A DNA stretch of 64,000 nt from Streptomyces sp. CB00316 (GTDB lineage: Bacteria > Actinomycetota > Actinomycetes > Streptomycetales > Streptomycetaceae): contig NZ_LIXI01000014.1 in NCBI RefSeq assembly GCF_001905595.1, positions 1-64,000 of the forward strand, written 5' to 3'. A program made the position numbers and the translations under genes. Below, one piece after another: positions 25,962 to 34,578 of the stretch (its first letter is position 1; each line of letters starts with the position of its first letter). The notes beneath the pieces are model-generated. The model searched no databases, had not been told where the DNA came from, and saw only the letters and a list, made by a program, of their open reading frames with translations.

Positions 25962-27874
25962 CCGTCGATCAGACGGCGCAGAGCACGGCCACCTCCCAGG
26001 AAGGCGAGCCGGCCACGCCGGACGCGCTGGATTTGCTGGGGCGGTGGATGTTACGCCCGGGGGTCTCGGTGACCGTCCTCCCCCACGGCGTACACCTGCG
26101 GGGCTGGATCACCAGCGTCACGCTGGAGGGCGGCGCCGGGCTGCCGGTCCTGTGGGGCCGCCTGGCGGAGGCGCTCGCGGGCGACGGGGGTGCGGAGCTG
26201 GCGCGGGCGGCCTTGTCGGGTTCGCCGCTGCGGGCCGCCCTGGTCACGGTGATCGGCCAACTGCACGACCACGATCTCCTGGTCGAGCGCCCGGCCGGGG
26301 AGAAGGGCGACGCGACCGGACAGTGGCTCGGGGCGGTCGCCGACCGGCCGGCGGAAGCCGCGGGCGCCCTCATCCGCAGCCGGGCGCGGGTCCTCACCGC
26401 GCGTCCGGACGGTCCGCTCGCCCGCGCCGCCGCGCGGGCGCTGGACCGGGTCGGAGTCCGGGCGGTGACCGTGGAGACGGCGGACCAGCCGGACGGGCAG
26501 GTCCTGCTCGTCGCCGCCGGGCCGGGCGAACCCTCGCCCCTCGCGGCGGAACAGGACGCGCGGGACCGGGCGGTGGTCGTCGGCCTGCGCCCGGGCATCG
26601 GGTTCGTCACCCCCGTGGGCAGCGCCAGGCAGGCACGGGCCGACGCCGACGGGCTGGCGCACAGGTTGCGCCGACGGGAGGTTCCCGGCGGGGCCGAGCA
26701 TCCGGGTCTGCCCGCCCTCCTGGCCTCCTCGGCGGCGCAGCGGCTGGTGTGCGCGGTGGCCGGGCTCCGCGACCCGTCGGCCGAGGCGGGCGATGCCCGG
26801 CTGGTCCCCGGGCTGCCGGCGGCCCTGGTCGCGGAGCGGGAGCCGTTGCGGGGTGAGTACCGCACCTGGGCGGGCCCCGTGCTCGTGGACGCCGACCGGG
26901 TCCGCACGCGTGCTGACGTACGTACGCTGGCCGAGGCCCTGGCCCGTATCCCGGTGCTCACCGACCGCCTGTCCGGTGTCCTGGATGAGCCGGACCCCGG
27001 GGCGCTGCCGCAGCTCCCGGCGGCGTCGGTCCGCTCCTCGGTGGGGGGCGAGGTTCTGGTGTCCGGTTCCGCCCGGGCGGATCTGGCCCGGCTGGAGGCG
27101 GTCTGCGAAGCGGCCGAACTCCTTCTGGGGAAGGGCGAATCGGGCCTGGAGGGGGAGGGGGGCCCGGTGGTGGGCGCGGGCGCCGTGCACGCGCGCGGGC
27201 GCGCGCTGCGGCGGGCTGGTTCGGCACGGCAGCAGGGGGCACGCTCCGGCGGCACCGCAGCTCCGTTCAGCGGGCTCGGTGGCCGTACCGCGTCCGTGCC
27301 CTGGAGCCCGGAGCCCGGACGCCATCCGCAGGCGCTGCACTGGTGGTCCGTCCTGGTCCGGCGGCTCGGGGTCGACGCGGATGTCGCGGTGTCGCACCTC
27401 CGCACGGGCCGCGGCGGGGCCGTGTTCCACGCCCATGTCCGGGGCCGTACGACGGCGGGCGGCGCGTCCGGCGTGCTCGGCACGGCCGTCGAGGCGTCGG
27501 CGGACGAGGCCGTCGCCTTCGCCGCGCTCTCCGCCGTGGTCAGGGTCCAGGCGGCCGCCGACGCCCCTGATGCCCGGCATCTGGTGACACCCAGCGGTGC
27601 GTCGGCCTCGCTCGCCCGGCCGGAGGCGACGGCCCCCTGGGAGGACGCGGGGTGGACGACGGCATGGCTGGCGGAGTCGGCCGCCCGCGAACCGGGACTC
27701 CAGGAGGCCCTGACCGCGCTGACCGGGTGGTACCCGCAGCCGTGGGAGCCGCCGGCCGACGCGCACGCCGACGTACACGCCCTGTGGTCGGCGCTGCGGC
27801 AGTGCGGCTTCTCCGTGCTGTCCGCACTGCCCGGGCACGGCACGCTCCCCACCCTCACGGAAGGATCCCGGTGA
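25958..27874 (+). CDS. Ocin-ThiF-like partner (F protein) for azoline formation
   Basis: A 638-residue protein placed between the LanB-like and YcaO genes, coupled to both by 4-base overlaps. Its N-terminal segment (LRPGVSVTVLPHGVHLRGW, ITSVTLEGGAGLPVLWG) resembles the Ocin-ThiF-like proteins of thiopeptide clusters. Those bind the leader through a RiPP recognition element and deliver it to the cyclodehydratase. I see no adenylation motif of a catalytic E1 enzyme. Codon 32 is TTA (26051-26053), an early bldA-dependent leucine that could limit translation of the downstream coupled genes. Assignment rests on context plus N-terminal resemblance, so it is less sure than its neighbours. Confidence 0.7.
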   Translation: MTVDQTAQSTATSQEGEPATPDALDLLGRWMLRPGVSVTVLPHGVHLRGWITSVTLEGGAGLPVLWGRLAEALAGDGGAELARAALSGSPLRAALVTVIGQLHDHDLLVERPAGEKGDATGQWLGAVADRPAEAAGALIRSRARVLTARPDGPLARAAARALDRVGVRAVTVETADQPDGQVLLVAAGPGEPSPLAAEQDARDRAVVVGLRPGIGFVTPVGSARQARADADGLAHRLRRREVPGGAEHPGLPALLASSAAQRLVCAVAGLRDPSAEAGDARLVPGLPAALVAEREPLRGEYRTWAGPVLVDADRVRTRADVRTLAEALARIPVLTDRLSGVLDEPDPGALPQLPAASVRSSVGGEVLVSGSARADLARLEAVCEAAELLLGKGESGLEGEGGPVVGAGAVHARGRALRRAGSARQQGARSGGTAAPFSGLGGRTASVPWSPEPGRHPQALHWWSVLVRRLGVDADVAVSHLRTGRGGAVFHAHVRGRTTAGGASGVLGTAVEASADEAVAFAALSAVVRVQAAADAPDARHLVTPSGASASLARPEATAPWEDAGWTTAWLAESAAREPGLQEALTALTGWYPQPWEPPADAHADVHALWSALRQCGFSVLSALPGHGTLPTLTEGSR

Positions 27875-29787
27875 CCGCCGCAGACCCGCTCCGGCACGCC
27901 CTGGCCGAGGAGATACCCGCCGCCGCCGTGCTCGATGCGGCGGGCGCCCTGCGGCTCACCGAGGGCAGCGCCGTCGTCGTCCTGGACGCCTGGAGCCTGG
28001 GGACGGCCAAGGAGCTGTCCCGGCACGCGCTGCTCCATCCGGTGACGCTCGTCCCCGTGCGGGGCGACGGGGCGCTGACGGTGGTGGGGCCGGTCCTGCG
28101 GCCCGGCGCACGGGGGTGTCTGTCGTGCGGCGAGTACCGGCGGCTGGCGACGATCGGCGGCCGGGTGCCGTGGCACAGCCCCGGACTGCGGCTGGAGGGC
28201 CGGCCGTCGCCCGCCTTCGTGGATGCCGTCGGTGTGTTGGCCACCTCTCTCCAGGAGAGCGACGGGGCGGTCGTCCATGTCGTCCACAACGGCCGGGGCA
28301 CCTGGTCGACCCACCGCTTCGAGCCCGTCGGTGGGTGCGCGGTCTGCCTGCCGCTGCCGCCCGACGGTGCCGAGGCCGCCGAGGCGGCCTTCGGCCCGGC
28401 CGCGCGCCGCGCCCCGAGGCCCCCCGGCGACCCGGTGTCGCTGCGCGAGCCCAACTCCCTTACGGACGTGACGGGTCTGCGGGAGGTGCTGTTCGACGAG
28501 CGGTTCGGCCCGGTCCACCAGATCCTACGCACCGAGGAGTCCGTGTACAGCCTGACCAGCGCGTATGTGACCTATGGCCGTCATCTGCGCGACGGCGGCT
28601 ACGGGCGGGGCACCGACTTCGCGAGCAGCGAGCGCATCGCCCTGTTCGAGGGGGCGGAACGCCTGGCGTCGATGAGCCCCACCGGTCACCGGACCGTCCT
28701 GCGCGCCCCGTACGCCGAACTCGGCCCCGAACGGGCGGTGGACCCGGTGCGGCTCGGACTGCCCGACCCCGCCCACCACGGTCACCGCGCCTCGGCGACC
28801 GTGCCGTACACGCCGGACCTGGAACTGGACTGGGTGCACGGCTGGTCCCTGACCCACGACCGGACGACGGCGGTACCCGAGCACGTCGCCTACTGGGACG
28901 CGAGCCCGGGCCGGCCCCGGGTGGTTTACGAGTGCTCCAACGGGTGTGGGCTGGGCAACAGCCCGGCGGAGGCGGCGCTCTACGGGCTGTTCGAGGTCGC
29001 CGAGCGGGACGCGTTCCTGATGGCGTGGTACGCGCGCACCCCGCTGCGCCGGATCACCGTGCCGGCCGAGGATGCGGAGGCGGCGCACCTCGTGGACCGT
29101 GCGGCCCTCGCCGGCTACCGGGTGGCGCTGTTCGACGCGACGAACGACTTCCAGGTGCCCGCCGTCGTCGCGGTCGCCCTGCACCGGGGCGAACCGGTGA
29201 CGGCGCCCGGTGCGTTCGTCGCCGCGGGGAGCCATCACCATCCGCTTACCGCGATCCGCTCCGCGCTCGCCGAGGTGGTGACCAATGTGGTCAACGCCGT
29301 CCACCGGCACCGGGCCGAACCGGGGACGTTCGACCGGCGGCGGCTGCTCCCGATGCTGGAGCGGCCCGAGCTGGTCACGACGCTCGCGGACCACGTGGCC
29401 GTCAACACCCTTCCCGAGGCCCGCTCACGGCTGGACTTCCTCGACCCGGACGGCCCGGAGACGGACTGGCGGGACATCTGGCCCGCCGCGTCGGCACCGC
29501 ACCCCCCACCGGATGTCACCGCCCTGCTGGAGCAGATCGTGACCCGGCTGGCCGGGCTCGGTCTGGAGGTCGTCGCCGTACCGCTGAGCGAGTCCGTGGT
29601 GCGCGACCGGCTCGGGCTGCACACGGCGAAGGTCGTGGTCCCGGGCTCGCTGCCGATGACGTTCGGTCATGTCAACCGGCGCACGCTCGGGCTCGACCGG
29701 CTGCTGGACGTGCCGTTCCGGCTGGGGCGCGTGGAGCGCAGGGCGCGGCACGACGAACTCGTGCTGCATCCGCATCCGTTCCCGTGA
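27871..29787 (+). CDS. YcaO cyclodehydratase (TOMM type)
   Basis: A 638-residue ATP-dependent enzyme that converts Cys/Ser/Thr of the precursor to thiazolines/oxazolines. The N-terminal 150 residues hold two CxxC pairs (CLSC and CAVC), the zinc tetracysteine of the docking/ThiF-like domain. The YcaO domain follows with GTDFASSERIALFEGAERLA and ECSNGCGLGNSPAEAALYGLFE, including the Glu residues that coordinate magnesium-ATP. The protein ends in PHPFP, a textbook PxPxP C-terminus of azoline-forming YcaO enzymes. The GTG start at 27871 overlaps the previous stop (GTGA) and follows aaggat. It works with the F protein and the precursor leader. Confidence 0.92.
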   Translation: MTAADPLRHALAEEIPAAAVLDAAGALRLTEGSAVVVLDAWSLGTAKELSRHALLHPVTLVPVRGDGALTVVGPVLRPGARGCLSCGEYRRLATIGGRVPWHSPGLRLEGRPSPAFVDAVGVLATSLQESDGAVVHVVHNGRGTWSTHRFEPVGGCAVCLPLPPDGAEAAEAAFGPAARRAPRPPGDPVSLREPNSLTDVTGLREVLFDERFGPVHQILRTEESVYSLTSAYVTYGRHLRDGGYGRGTDFASSERIALFEGAERLASMSPTGHRTVLRAPYAELGPERAVDPVRLGLPDPAHHGHRASATVPYTPDLELDWVHGWSLTHDRTTAVPEHVAYWDASPGRPRVVYECSNGCGLGNSPAEAALYGLFEVAERDAFLMAWYARTPLRRITVPAEDAEAAHLVDRAALAGYRVALFDATNDFQVPAVVAVALHRGEPVTAPGAFVAAGSHHHPLTAIRSALAEVVTNVVNAVHRHRAEPGTFDRRRLLPMLERPELVTTLADHVAVNTLPEARSRLDFLDPDGPETDWRDIWPAASAPHPPPDVTALLEQIVTRLAGLGLEVVAVPLSESVVRDRLGLHTAKVVVPGSLPMTFGHVNRRTLGLDRLLDVPFRLGRVERRARHDELVLHPHPFP

Positions 29788-29849
29788 GGCGCCCCGCGCC
29801 GCTCCGCCGTACGCCCGCCGATCAGAACACCGGAACAGGAAGCCATCCC

Positions 29850-31579
29850 GTGACCGACGGACCCCCGGACACCTGGTTCAGCCTCCACTGCTTCCTGCGG
29901 TCGGCCCCCGAGGACGTCGACGCCTTCCTCACCGGGGACGTGGCCCCGCTCCTCGACGGGCTCGTCGCCGAGGCGGGGCCACCGGCTGGTTCTTCATCCG
30001 CTACGACAAGGGCGGGCACCATCTGCGCCTCCGGGTGCGCGGGGCGTCGCAGGCGCGGGCCGGGTTGCTGCCGAAGGTTCTCGCGCGCCGGGCCGAGCGG
30101 CTGCCGGTCGCCGATCCCTTACGCGGACAGGCCGTGGGCGGGCAGGCTGAGCACGCCGAGGTCCGCTCGGTGCCGTACGTCCCCGAGACGGAGCGCTACG
30201 GAGGGCCCGAGGCGCTGCCGGTGGCGGAAGAGGCGTTCGTCCTGTCGAGCCGGGTGGCCGTGCGGGCCGTCCGGGACGCCCCGCGCGGCAGTGCCCGGCT
30301 CGCCCTGGCCATCGATCTCGCGCATGCCACCGCTCTCGCCTGCGGCATGGACCGGCTTGCGGCGGCGCAGTGGCTGCGACGGCACGCGGCTAGCTGGCGG
30401 TGGGCGAGGGACGTCCCCCTGCTCGGCCCCCGGCACGTCCACGCCAAGGTCAACAGCGTCTACGCCCTGCAACGCGACGTTCTGGCGGGCCGGGCGCGGG
30501 CCCTGCGGCAGGCGCTGGAGGAGGGCACGGCCCCCGGCGCGCCGGCCGACTGGTACGAGGGTGTCCGCCAGGCCGACGAAGCGCTGCGCTCCGCTTCCCC
30601 GCAGCTGGGACGCCCGTATGTCTGGGCGTCCCAGCTGCACATGCTCTTCAACCGGCTGGGCCTGGCCCCCGACGAGGAGCGGGCGGTGTGCAGCCTGGCC
30701 GCACGCACACTGCTGGACCGGGGTGAGGCGGCCTCGTACTTCCCGGACGACCACACCTCGCCCGACCGGCAGTACCTGGAGCGGAGCAAGTTCCACCTCG
30801 GGCGGGAGCAGGACTCGGCGCCGCGTGACGTCCCGGCCCTCCCGGCCGTAGCGTCCGGCTCGCCGCCCGGCTCCTCGCGCGGCGCCGAACTCCCGCTCCC
30901 CGCGGGCCCGTTTCCGGAAACGGAGCTGCGGACCGTGATGAACAACCGTGTCTCCCGGCGGGGTGCGCTGACGGGGCCGCTGGACGCGGCGTCGCTCGGC
31001 ACGCTGCTGTGGGGCGCGCACGCGTCCGGGCACGAGTCGGTGCACCGGTTCGCCGACGGCGGTGAACGGCTCATGCGCCACCGGCCGTATCCGAGCGCGG
31101 GCGCCCTCTACACCGCCGGCCTCCGGCTGATCGCGCTGGACGTCCAAGGGCTGGCACCGGGCACCTACCAGTGCCTGCCGGACCGCCGGGCGCTGCGGTA
31201 CATCGGCCCGGCGCCCGCCCTGGACGACGTCAGGTCGTTGTCCTCGTACCTCGCGCGCGCCGACGACGACCCCGACGGCATCGTTCCCGACGCGCTCCCG
31301 GTGGTCCTGGGCCTCTACGTCGACCTGGGGCGGCTCAGGGAGCGTTACGGTCTGCGCGCGCTGCGGCTGGGGCTCCTGGAGGCGGGCCACCTGGCGCAGT
31401 CGCTCCTCCTGACCGCCACCGCGCTGCGACTGGGCACGACGCCGCTCGGCGGGTTCCGGGACGATCTGGCGCATGAGGTCTTCGGCCTCGACGACCTGGA
31501 CCAGCCGCTCCAGTACGTCCTGCCGGTCGGCCGCCACCCGGCCGTACCGGTGACGGAGGATCCGCGCCCCGGCGGCTAG
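29850..31579 (+). pseudogene. SpaB_C elimination domain fused to SagB azoline dehydrogenase, frameshifted
   Basis: Two activities in one gene. The N-terminal SpaB_C (thiopeptide-type) domain, beginning TWFSLHCFLRS and continuing GWFFIRYDKGGHHLRLRVRG, should eliminate glutamate to leave dehydroalanine. The C-terminal FMN nitroreductase domain (NNRVSRRGAL, RPYPSAGALYTAGL, EAGHLAQSLLL, PLGGFRDD) should oxidise azolines to azoles. The two parts of SpaB_C are in different frames. The break is at the G-run 29975-29978, and one extra G would restore a continuous product of about 576 residues. This is either a sequence error or a real mutation. A TTA codon occurs at 30119. The GTG start follows aggaagcc. 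The stop TAG shares the CTAG palindrome with the convergent beta-lactamase. Confidence 0.8.
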
Positions 31580-32529
31580 GCGAAGGCGCCGAGGGCGACC
31601 TTCGCGGCCCCGGCGATCAGGGCGTCCTGGGGTTCGGCGTCCTTGGTGTCGCGCCGGGAGAGAACGGCGAGGGCGATCGGGGCGGCGCCGCCCGGGGGCC
31701 ACACGATGGCGATGTCGTTGCGGGTCCCGTAGCCGCCTGTGCCGGTCTTGTCGCCGACCTCCCAGCCGCGGGGCGTGCCCGCGCGGATGGTGTGGTCGCC
31801 GGTGGTGTTGCGCTTCAGCCAGTCGGTGAGCACGGCCCGCTTCTCGGCGGGGAGGGCGGACCCGAGGACGTACGCCCGCAGATCGGTGGCCAGGGCGCGG
31901 GGTGTGCTGGTGTCCCGGGGGTCGCCGGGGGTCGCGTCGCTGAGGGCGACTTCGTAGCGGTCGCAGCGGGTGACGCGGTCCCCGAGCCCGCGCAGGGCGT
32001 CCTGGAGGCCCCGGGGGCCGCCCAGTTCGCGGAAGAGGAGGTTGGCGGCGGCGTTGTCGCTGTACCGGACGGCCGCGTCGCACAGTGCCCGCAGCGTCAT
32101 GCCGGTGGCGACGTGCTGTTCGGCGATGGGCGAATAGCTGACGAGGTCCCTTCTGCCGTAGCGGACGAGGCGCTCCATCTGCGGGAGGGTCTTCTTCGCC
32201 AGTACGGCCCCGGCGAGGAGGGCCTTGCAGGTGGAGGCGTAGGCGAACCGTTCGTCGGGGCGGTGGGTGATGGTCCGTCCGTCGACCGTGTCGACCGCGT
32301 ACACGCCCAGCCGGGCGTCGAACGTCCGCTCCAGTTCGGCGAAGGCGCGGTCCGTACGGGGCAGGGCCGAGGCCGCAGGGCCGGGGCCGGAAGGGCTCGG
32401 TCCGCTCCTCCCGTCGGTGGCGGTGTCCGGTCCGGCCGTCGAACAGCCGGTGAGCGGGAGCAGGGCGGCACCGGCCAGCGCGGCGAGTGCGGAACGGCGT
32501 GAGACATGGGCGTGCGTACGGGAGGGCAC
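31576..32529 (-). CDS. bla: Class A beta-lactamase, Tat lipoprotein
   Basis: A 317-residue serine beta-lactamase. Motifs: S-T-C-K at 99-102 (nucleophile and general base), S-D-N at 157-159, the omega-loop Glu193 in RYEVALSD, and K-T-G in GDKTGTGGY. The usual Asn after E-x-x-L is replaced by Ser (Ambler 170), a natural variation at a position that touches deacylation. The N-terminus has twin arginines (SRRSAL) and the lipobox LTGC with Cys29, implying Tat export and lipid anchoring. The GTG start at 32529 follows agagagg. It is divergent from a LysR gene, matching the bla/blaA/blaB arrangement described in Streptomyces cacaoi. Confidence 0.93.
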   Translation of the reverse strand: MPSRTHAHVSRRSALAALAGAALLPLTGCSTAGPDTATDGRSGPSPSGPGPAASALPRTDRAFAELERTFDARLGVYAVDTVDGRTITHRPDERFAYASTCKALLAGAVLAKKTLPQMERLVRYGRRDLVSYSPIAEQHVATGMTLRALCDAAVRYSDNAAANLLFRELGGPRGLQDALRGLGDRVTRCDRYEVALSDATPGDPRDTSTPRALATDLRAYVLGSALPAEKRAVLTDWLKRNTTGDHTIRAGTPRGWEVGDKTGTGGYGTRNDIAIVWPPGGAAPIALAVLSRRDTKDAEPQDALIAGAAKVALGAFA

Positions 32530-32651
32530 GGCGGAAGACCTCTCTCTCGGCGGTGGTCGTGAAGCGCGGCCGCCCGGTCGCGGCCGGGCTCCGGCGCGAG
32601 GTGCGGGCCGCGTCGTCGGCCTCAGCGGAGTCAAACCCGCGGTCGGTCCGC

Positions 32652-32673
32652 ATGTCGAATACGATCTCGGCAT
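32652..32673. promoter_or_regulatory. Imperfect dyad in the bla/LysR intergenic region
   Basis: The 22-bp stretch atgtcgaatacgatctcggc-at is an imperfect inverted repeat (ATGYCGA at both ends) with a T-N11-A-like layout, 45 bp before the LysR start. It is a candidate binding site for the LysR protein. Confidence 0.4.
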
Positions 32674-32717
32674 CAGAGTGATTCACCCGCCATATCGCCG
32701 CATGCCAGGGAGATGGA

Positions 32718-33602
32718 GTGCTGACGGAACGGCACCTGGAAATCTTCGTCGCGTTGGCGGAGGAGGAGCATTTCGGTGCCGCCGCCCAACGGGTCGGGAT
32801 CACGCAGCCGCCTCTCTCCCAAGGACTGCGCCGGCTGGAGGCGCTGCTCGGTGTCCGACTGTTCGAGCGGGAGCGCGGGGTGTTCCTCACCGAGGAGGGC
32901 ACCCTGCTGCTGCCGCACGCCCGCAGAGCTCTGGCCGCCCTGGCGGAGCTCCGTGAGACCGGTGCCCGTGAACACGCGGACGGCCGCCGTCTGCGGCTGG
33001 GGCTGGCCCCCGAGGTGCCGGCGCCGCTGGCGGCCGATGTGGCGGCGGCCCCGGTCCGGGCGGGTGACCGGGCCCGCATCAGCACGGTGACGGCTCCCAC
33101 CGCGACCCTGCTCTCCGATGTCGCGTCGGGTCGCCTCGACCTCGCCGTGGTCCGGCACCCCTCCGTCCTGCACGGCCTCGCCGCCGGGCAGGTGATCCTG
33201 CTGCCGACCTGGATCCTCGCCCCGGCCCGTCCGGCGGAGTCCGGTGGTACGCCTGCGGGTGCGTCGCCACGGCGGCTGCCCGTCGCGGTACGCCCCCGGG
33301 GCGAGGCGCCCGCCGCCCATGACCTGTTCGTCGACACGCTGGCGAGCCGGGGCCGCCGGGTGGAGACGGTGGTGGTCACCGACGAGCGGGCCGGGCTGGC
33401 GCTGGTGGCGGCGGGCCAGGCCGTCCTGGTCACAGCGGACGAAGCGCTGACGGCCTCCCGGGTCGAGCGGCGGCGGGCGACGGACCCTCCGCTCCCCCTG
33501 CGGCTGCGGGTGGTCTGGAACCCCCGGCGTTCCGGTTCCGGGGATCCGGCCGGGACGGCTCAGCTGCTGGAGGACGTCCTCGCCCGTAGGGCGGCACGGT
33601 GA
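32718..33602 (+). CDS. blaA: LysR-family regulator, BlaA-like
   Basis: A 294-residue LysR-type regulator. The winged helix-turn-helix at residues 3-60 (RHLEIFVALAEEEHFGAAAQ then QPPLSQGLRRLEALLG) is canonical, and a periplasmic-binding-like effector domain follows. The GTG start has agggaga in front. The gene is divergent from the class A beta-lactamase and overlaps the next gene by four bases (GTGA). In S. cacaoi the LysR protein BlaA and the serine-reactive BlaB together control beta-lactamase expression. The same order here supports that role; the symbol is by analogy. Confidence 0.85.
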   Translation: MLTERHLEIFVALAEEEHFGAAAQRVGITQPPLSQGLRRLEALLGVRLFERERGVFLTEEGTLLLPHARRALAALAELRETGAREHADGRRLRLGLAPEVPAPLAADVAAAPVRAGDRARISTVTAPTATLLSDVASGRLDLAVVRHPSVLHGLAAGQVILLPTWILAPARPAESGGTPAGASPRRLPVAVRPRGEAPAAHDLFVDTLASRGRRVETVVVTDERAGLALVAAGQAVLVTADEALTASRVERRRATDPPLPLRLRVVWNPRRSGSGDPAGTAQLLEDVLARRAAR

Positions 33603-34513
33603 AGGGCCCCCGGCGCGGCGGCGGGGTGGAGCGGACCATCCGCTCCCTGTTCGACGACGCCGGCGTCCGGGGCTGGCTGCATGTGGCGGAACTGGACCGC
33701 CCCTCGGCCCGCGTGGTCGTCGACCCGGACGAGCAGGTGCCGATGGGCTCTGTCTACAAGGTCGCGCTCATGGCAGCCTTCTGCAGGCTGGCCGACGCGG
33801 GGCGGGTCGACCCACGCCGCCGGCTCACCCTGGAGGCCGCCGACCGGGTTCCCGGCCCCACGGGCCTGTCCATCCTGCGCGACCCGGTCACGATGTCGCT
33901 GCGTGACCTGGTGGTGCAGATGATGAGCGTCTCCGACAACACGGCGGCCCACGCCGTGCTGCGTACGGTCGGCGCCGAGGCCGTCGACGCGGTGTGCGCC
34001 GATCTCGGTCTGCCGCACACCCGGATCCACGGAGGGGTCGTCGGTACGTTCGACCGGCTGCTCGCCGATACGGGCGCCGGGTCCCTGGACGCGGCCATGG
34101 CCCATGTCGCGGACAACGACACCGTCGTACCACCGGACGTATACGACCCCGCCTACAAGGCGTCCTCCACACCGGCCGAGACCGCGCGGCTGCTCCGTGC
34201 CATCTGGACGGACGAGGCCGCGTCCCCCGAGGGCTGCTCCTTCATGCGCGCGGCGATGCTCACCCAGCCGTGGACGCACCGCCTGGCCTCCGGATTCCCG
34301 TACGACGAGGTGACCGTCTACGGCAAGACCGGCACGTTCGGCTCGATGCGCCACGAGGCGGGGGTGGTGGAACTGGGGGACGGCAGCGTCTACACGGCCG
34401 TGGTCTTCACCCAGGCCGCCCGCGCCGACCGGAAGCTCCCGCGAGCGGACGCCGTGATCGGCGCGGTGGCCAGGGCCGCGGTGGAGGATCTCCGCGCGGG
34501 CCAGGGTGTCTGA
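33599..34513 (+). CDS. blaB: BlaB-like penicillin-recognising serine protein
   Basis: A 304-residue protein with the serine beta-lactamase fold: S-V-Y-K at 51-54, S-D-N at 112-114 and K-T-G at 243-245. It has no signal peptide, so it should be cytoplasmic. That is unusual for a beta-lactamase and characteristic of the regulatory BlaB proteins of Streptomyces. A glutamate equivalent to Ambler Glu166 is not evident, so turnover of beta-lactams may be poor. The GTG start overlaps the LysR stop, so the two are translationally coupled. The likely role is sensing or signalling for bla induction. Confidence 0.82.
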   Translation: MKGPRRGGGVERTIRSLFDDAGVRGWLHVAELDRPSARVVVDPDEQVPMGSVYKVALMAAFCRLADAGRVDPRRRLTLEAADRVPGPTGLSILRDPVTMSLRDLVVQMMSVSDNTAAHAVLRTVGAEAVDAVCADLGLPHTRIHGGVVGTFDRLLADTGAGSLDAAMAHVADNDTVVPPDVYDPAYKASSTPAETARLLRAIWTDEAASPEGCSFMRAAMLTQPWTHRLASGFPYDEVTVYGKTGTFGSMRHEAGVVELGDGSVYTAVVFTQAARADRKLPRADAVIGAVARAAVEDLRAGQGV

Positions 34514-34578
34514 CCGGCCGCTGGGGGTGGCGGGCCGCATCCTGGGCGCAGGACATTTGCACGATGGAGGAGGCACCT

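Noticed and set aside
29975..29978. Programmed -1 frameshift in the SpaB_C gene
   Set aside because: There is no X-XXY-YYZ slippery heptamer and no obvious downstream pseudoknot; a G-run indel is simpler.
22871..31579. Classification as a thiopeptide cluster
   Set aside because: No TclM/TpdD-type [4+2] cycloaddition enzyme is present; SpaB_C here is fused to a dehydrogenase and acts in dehydration.
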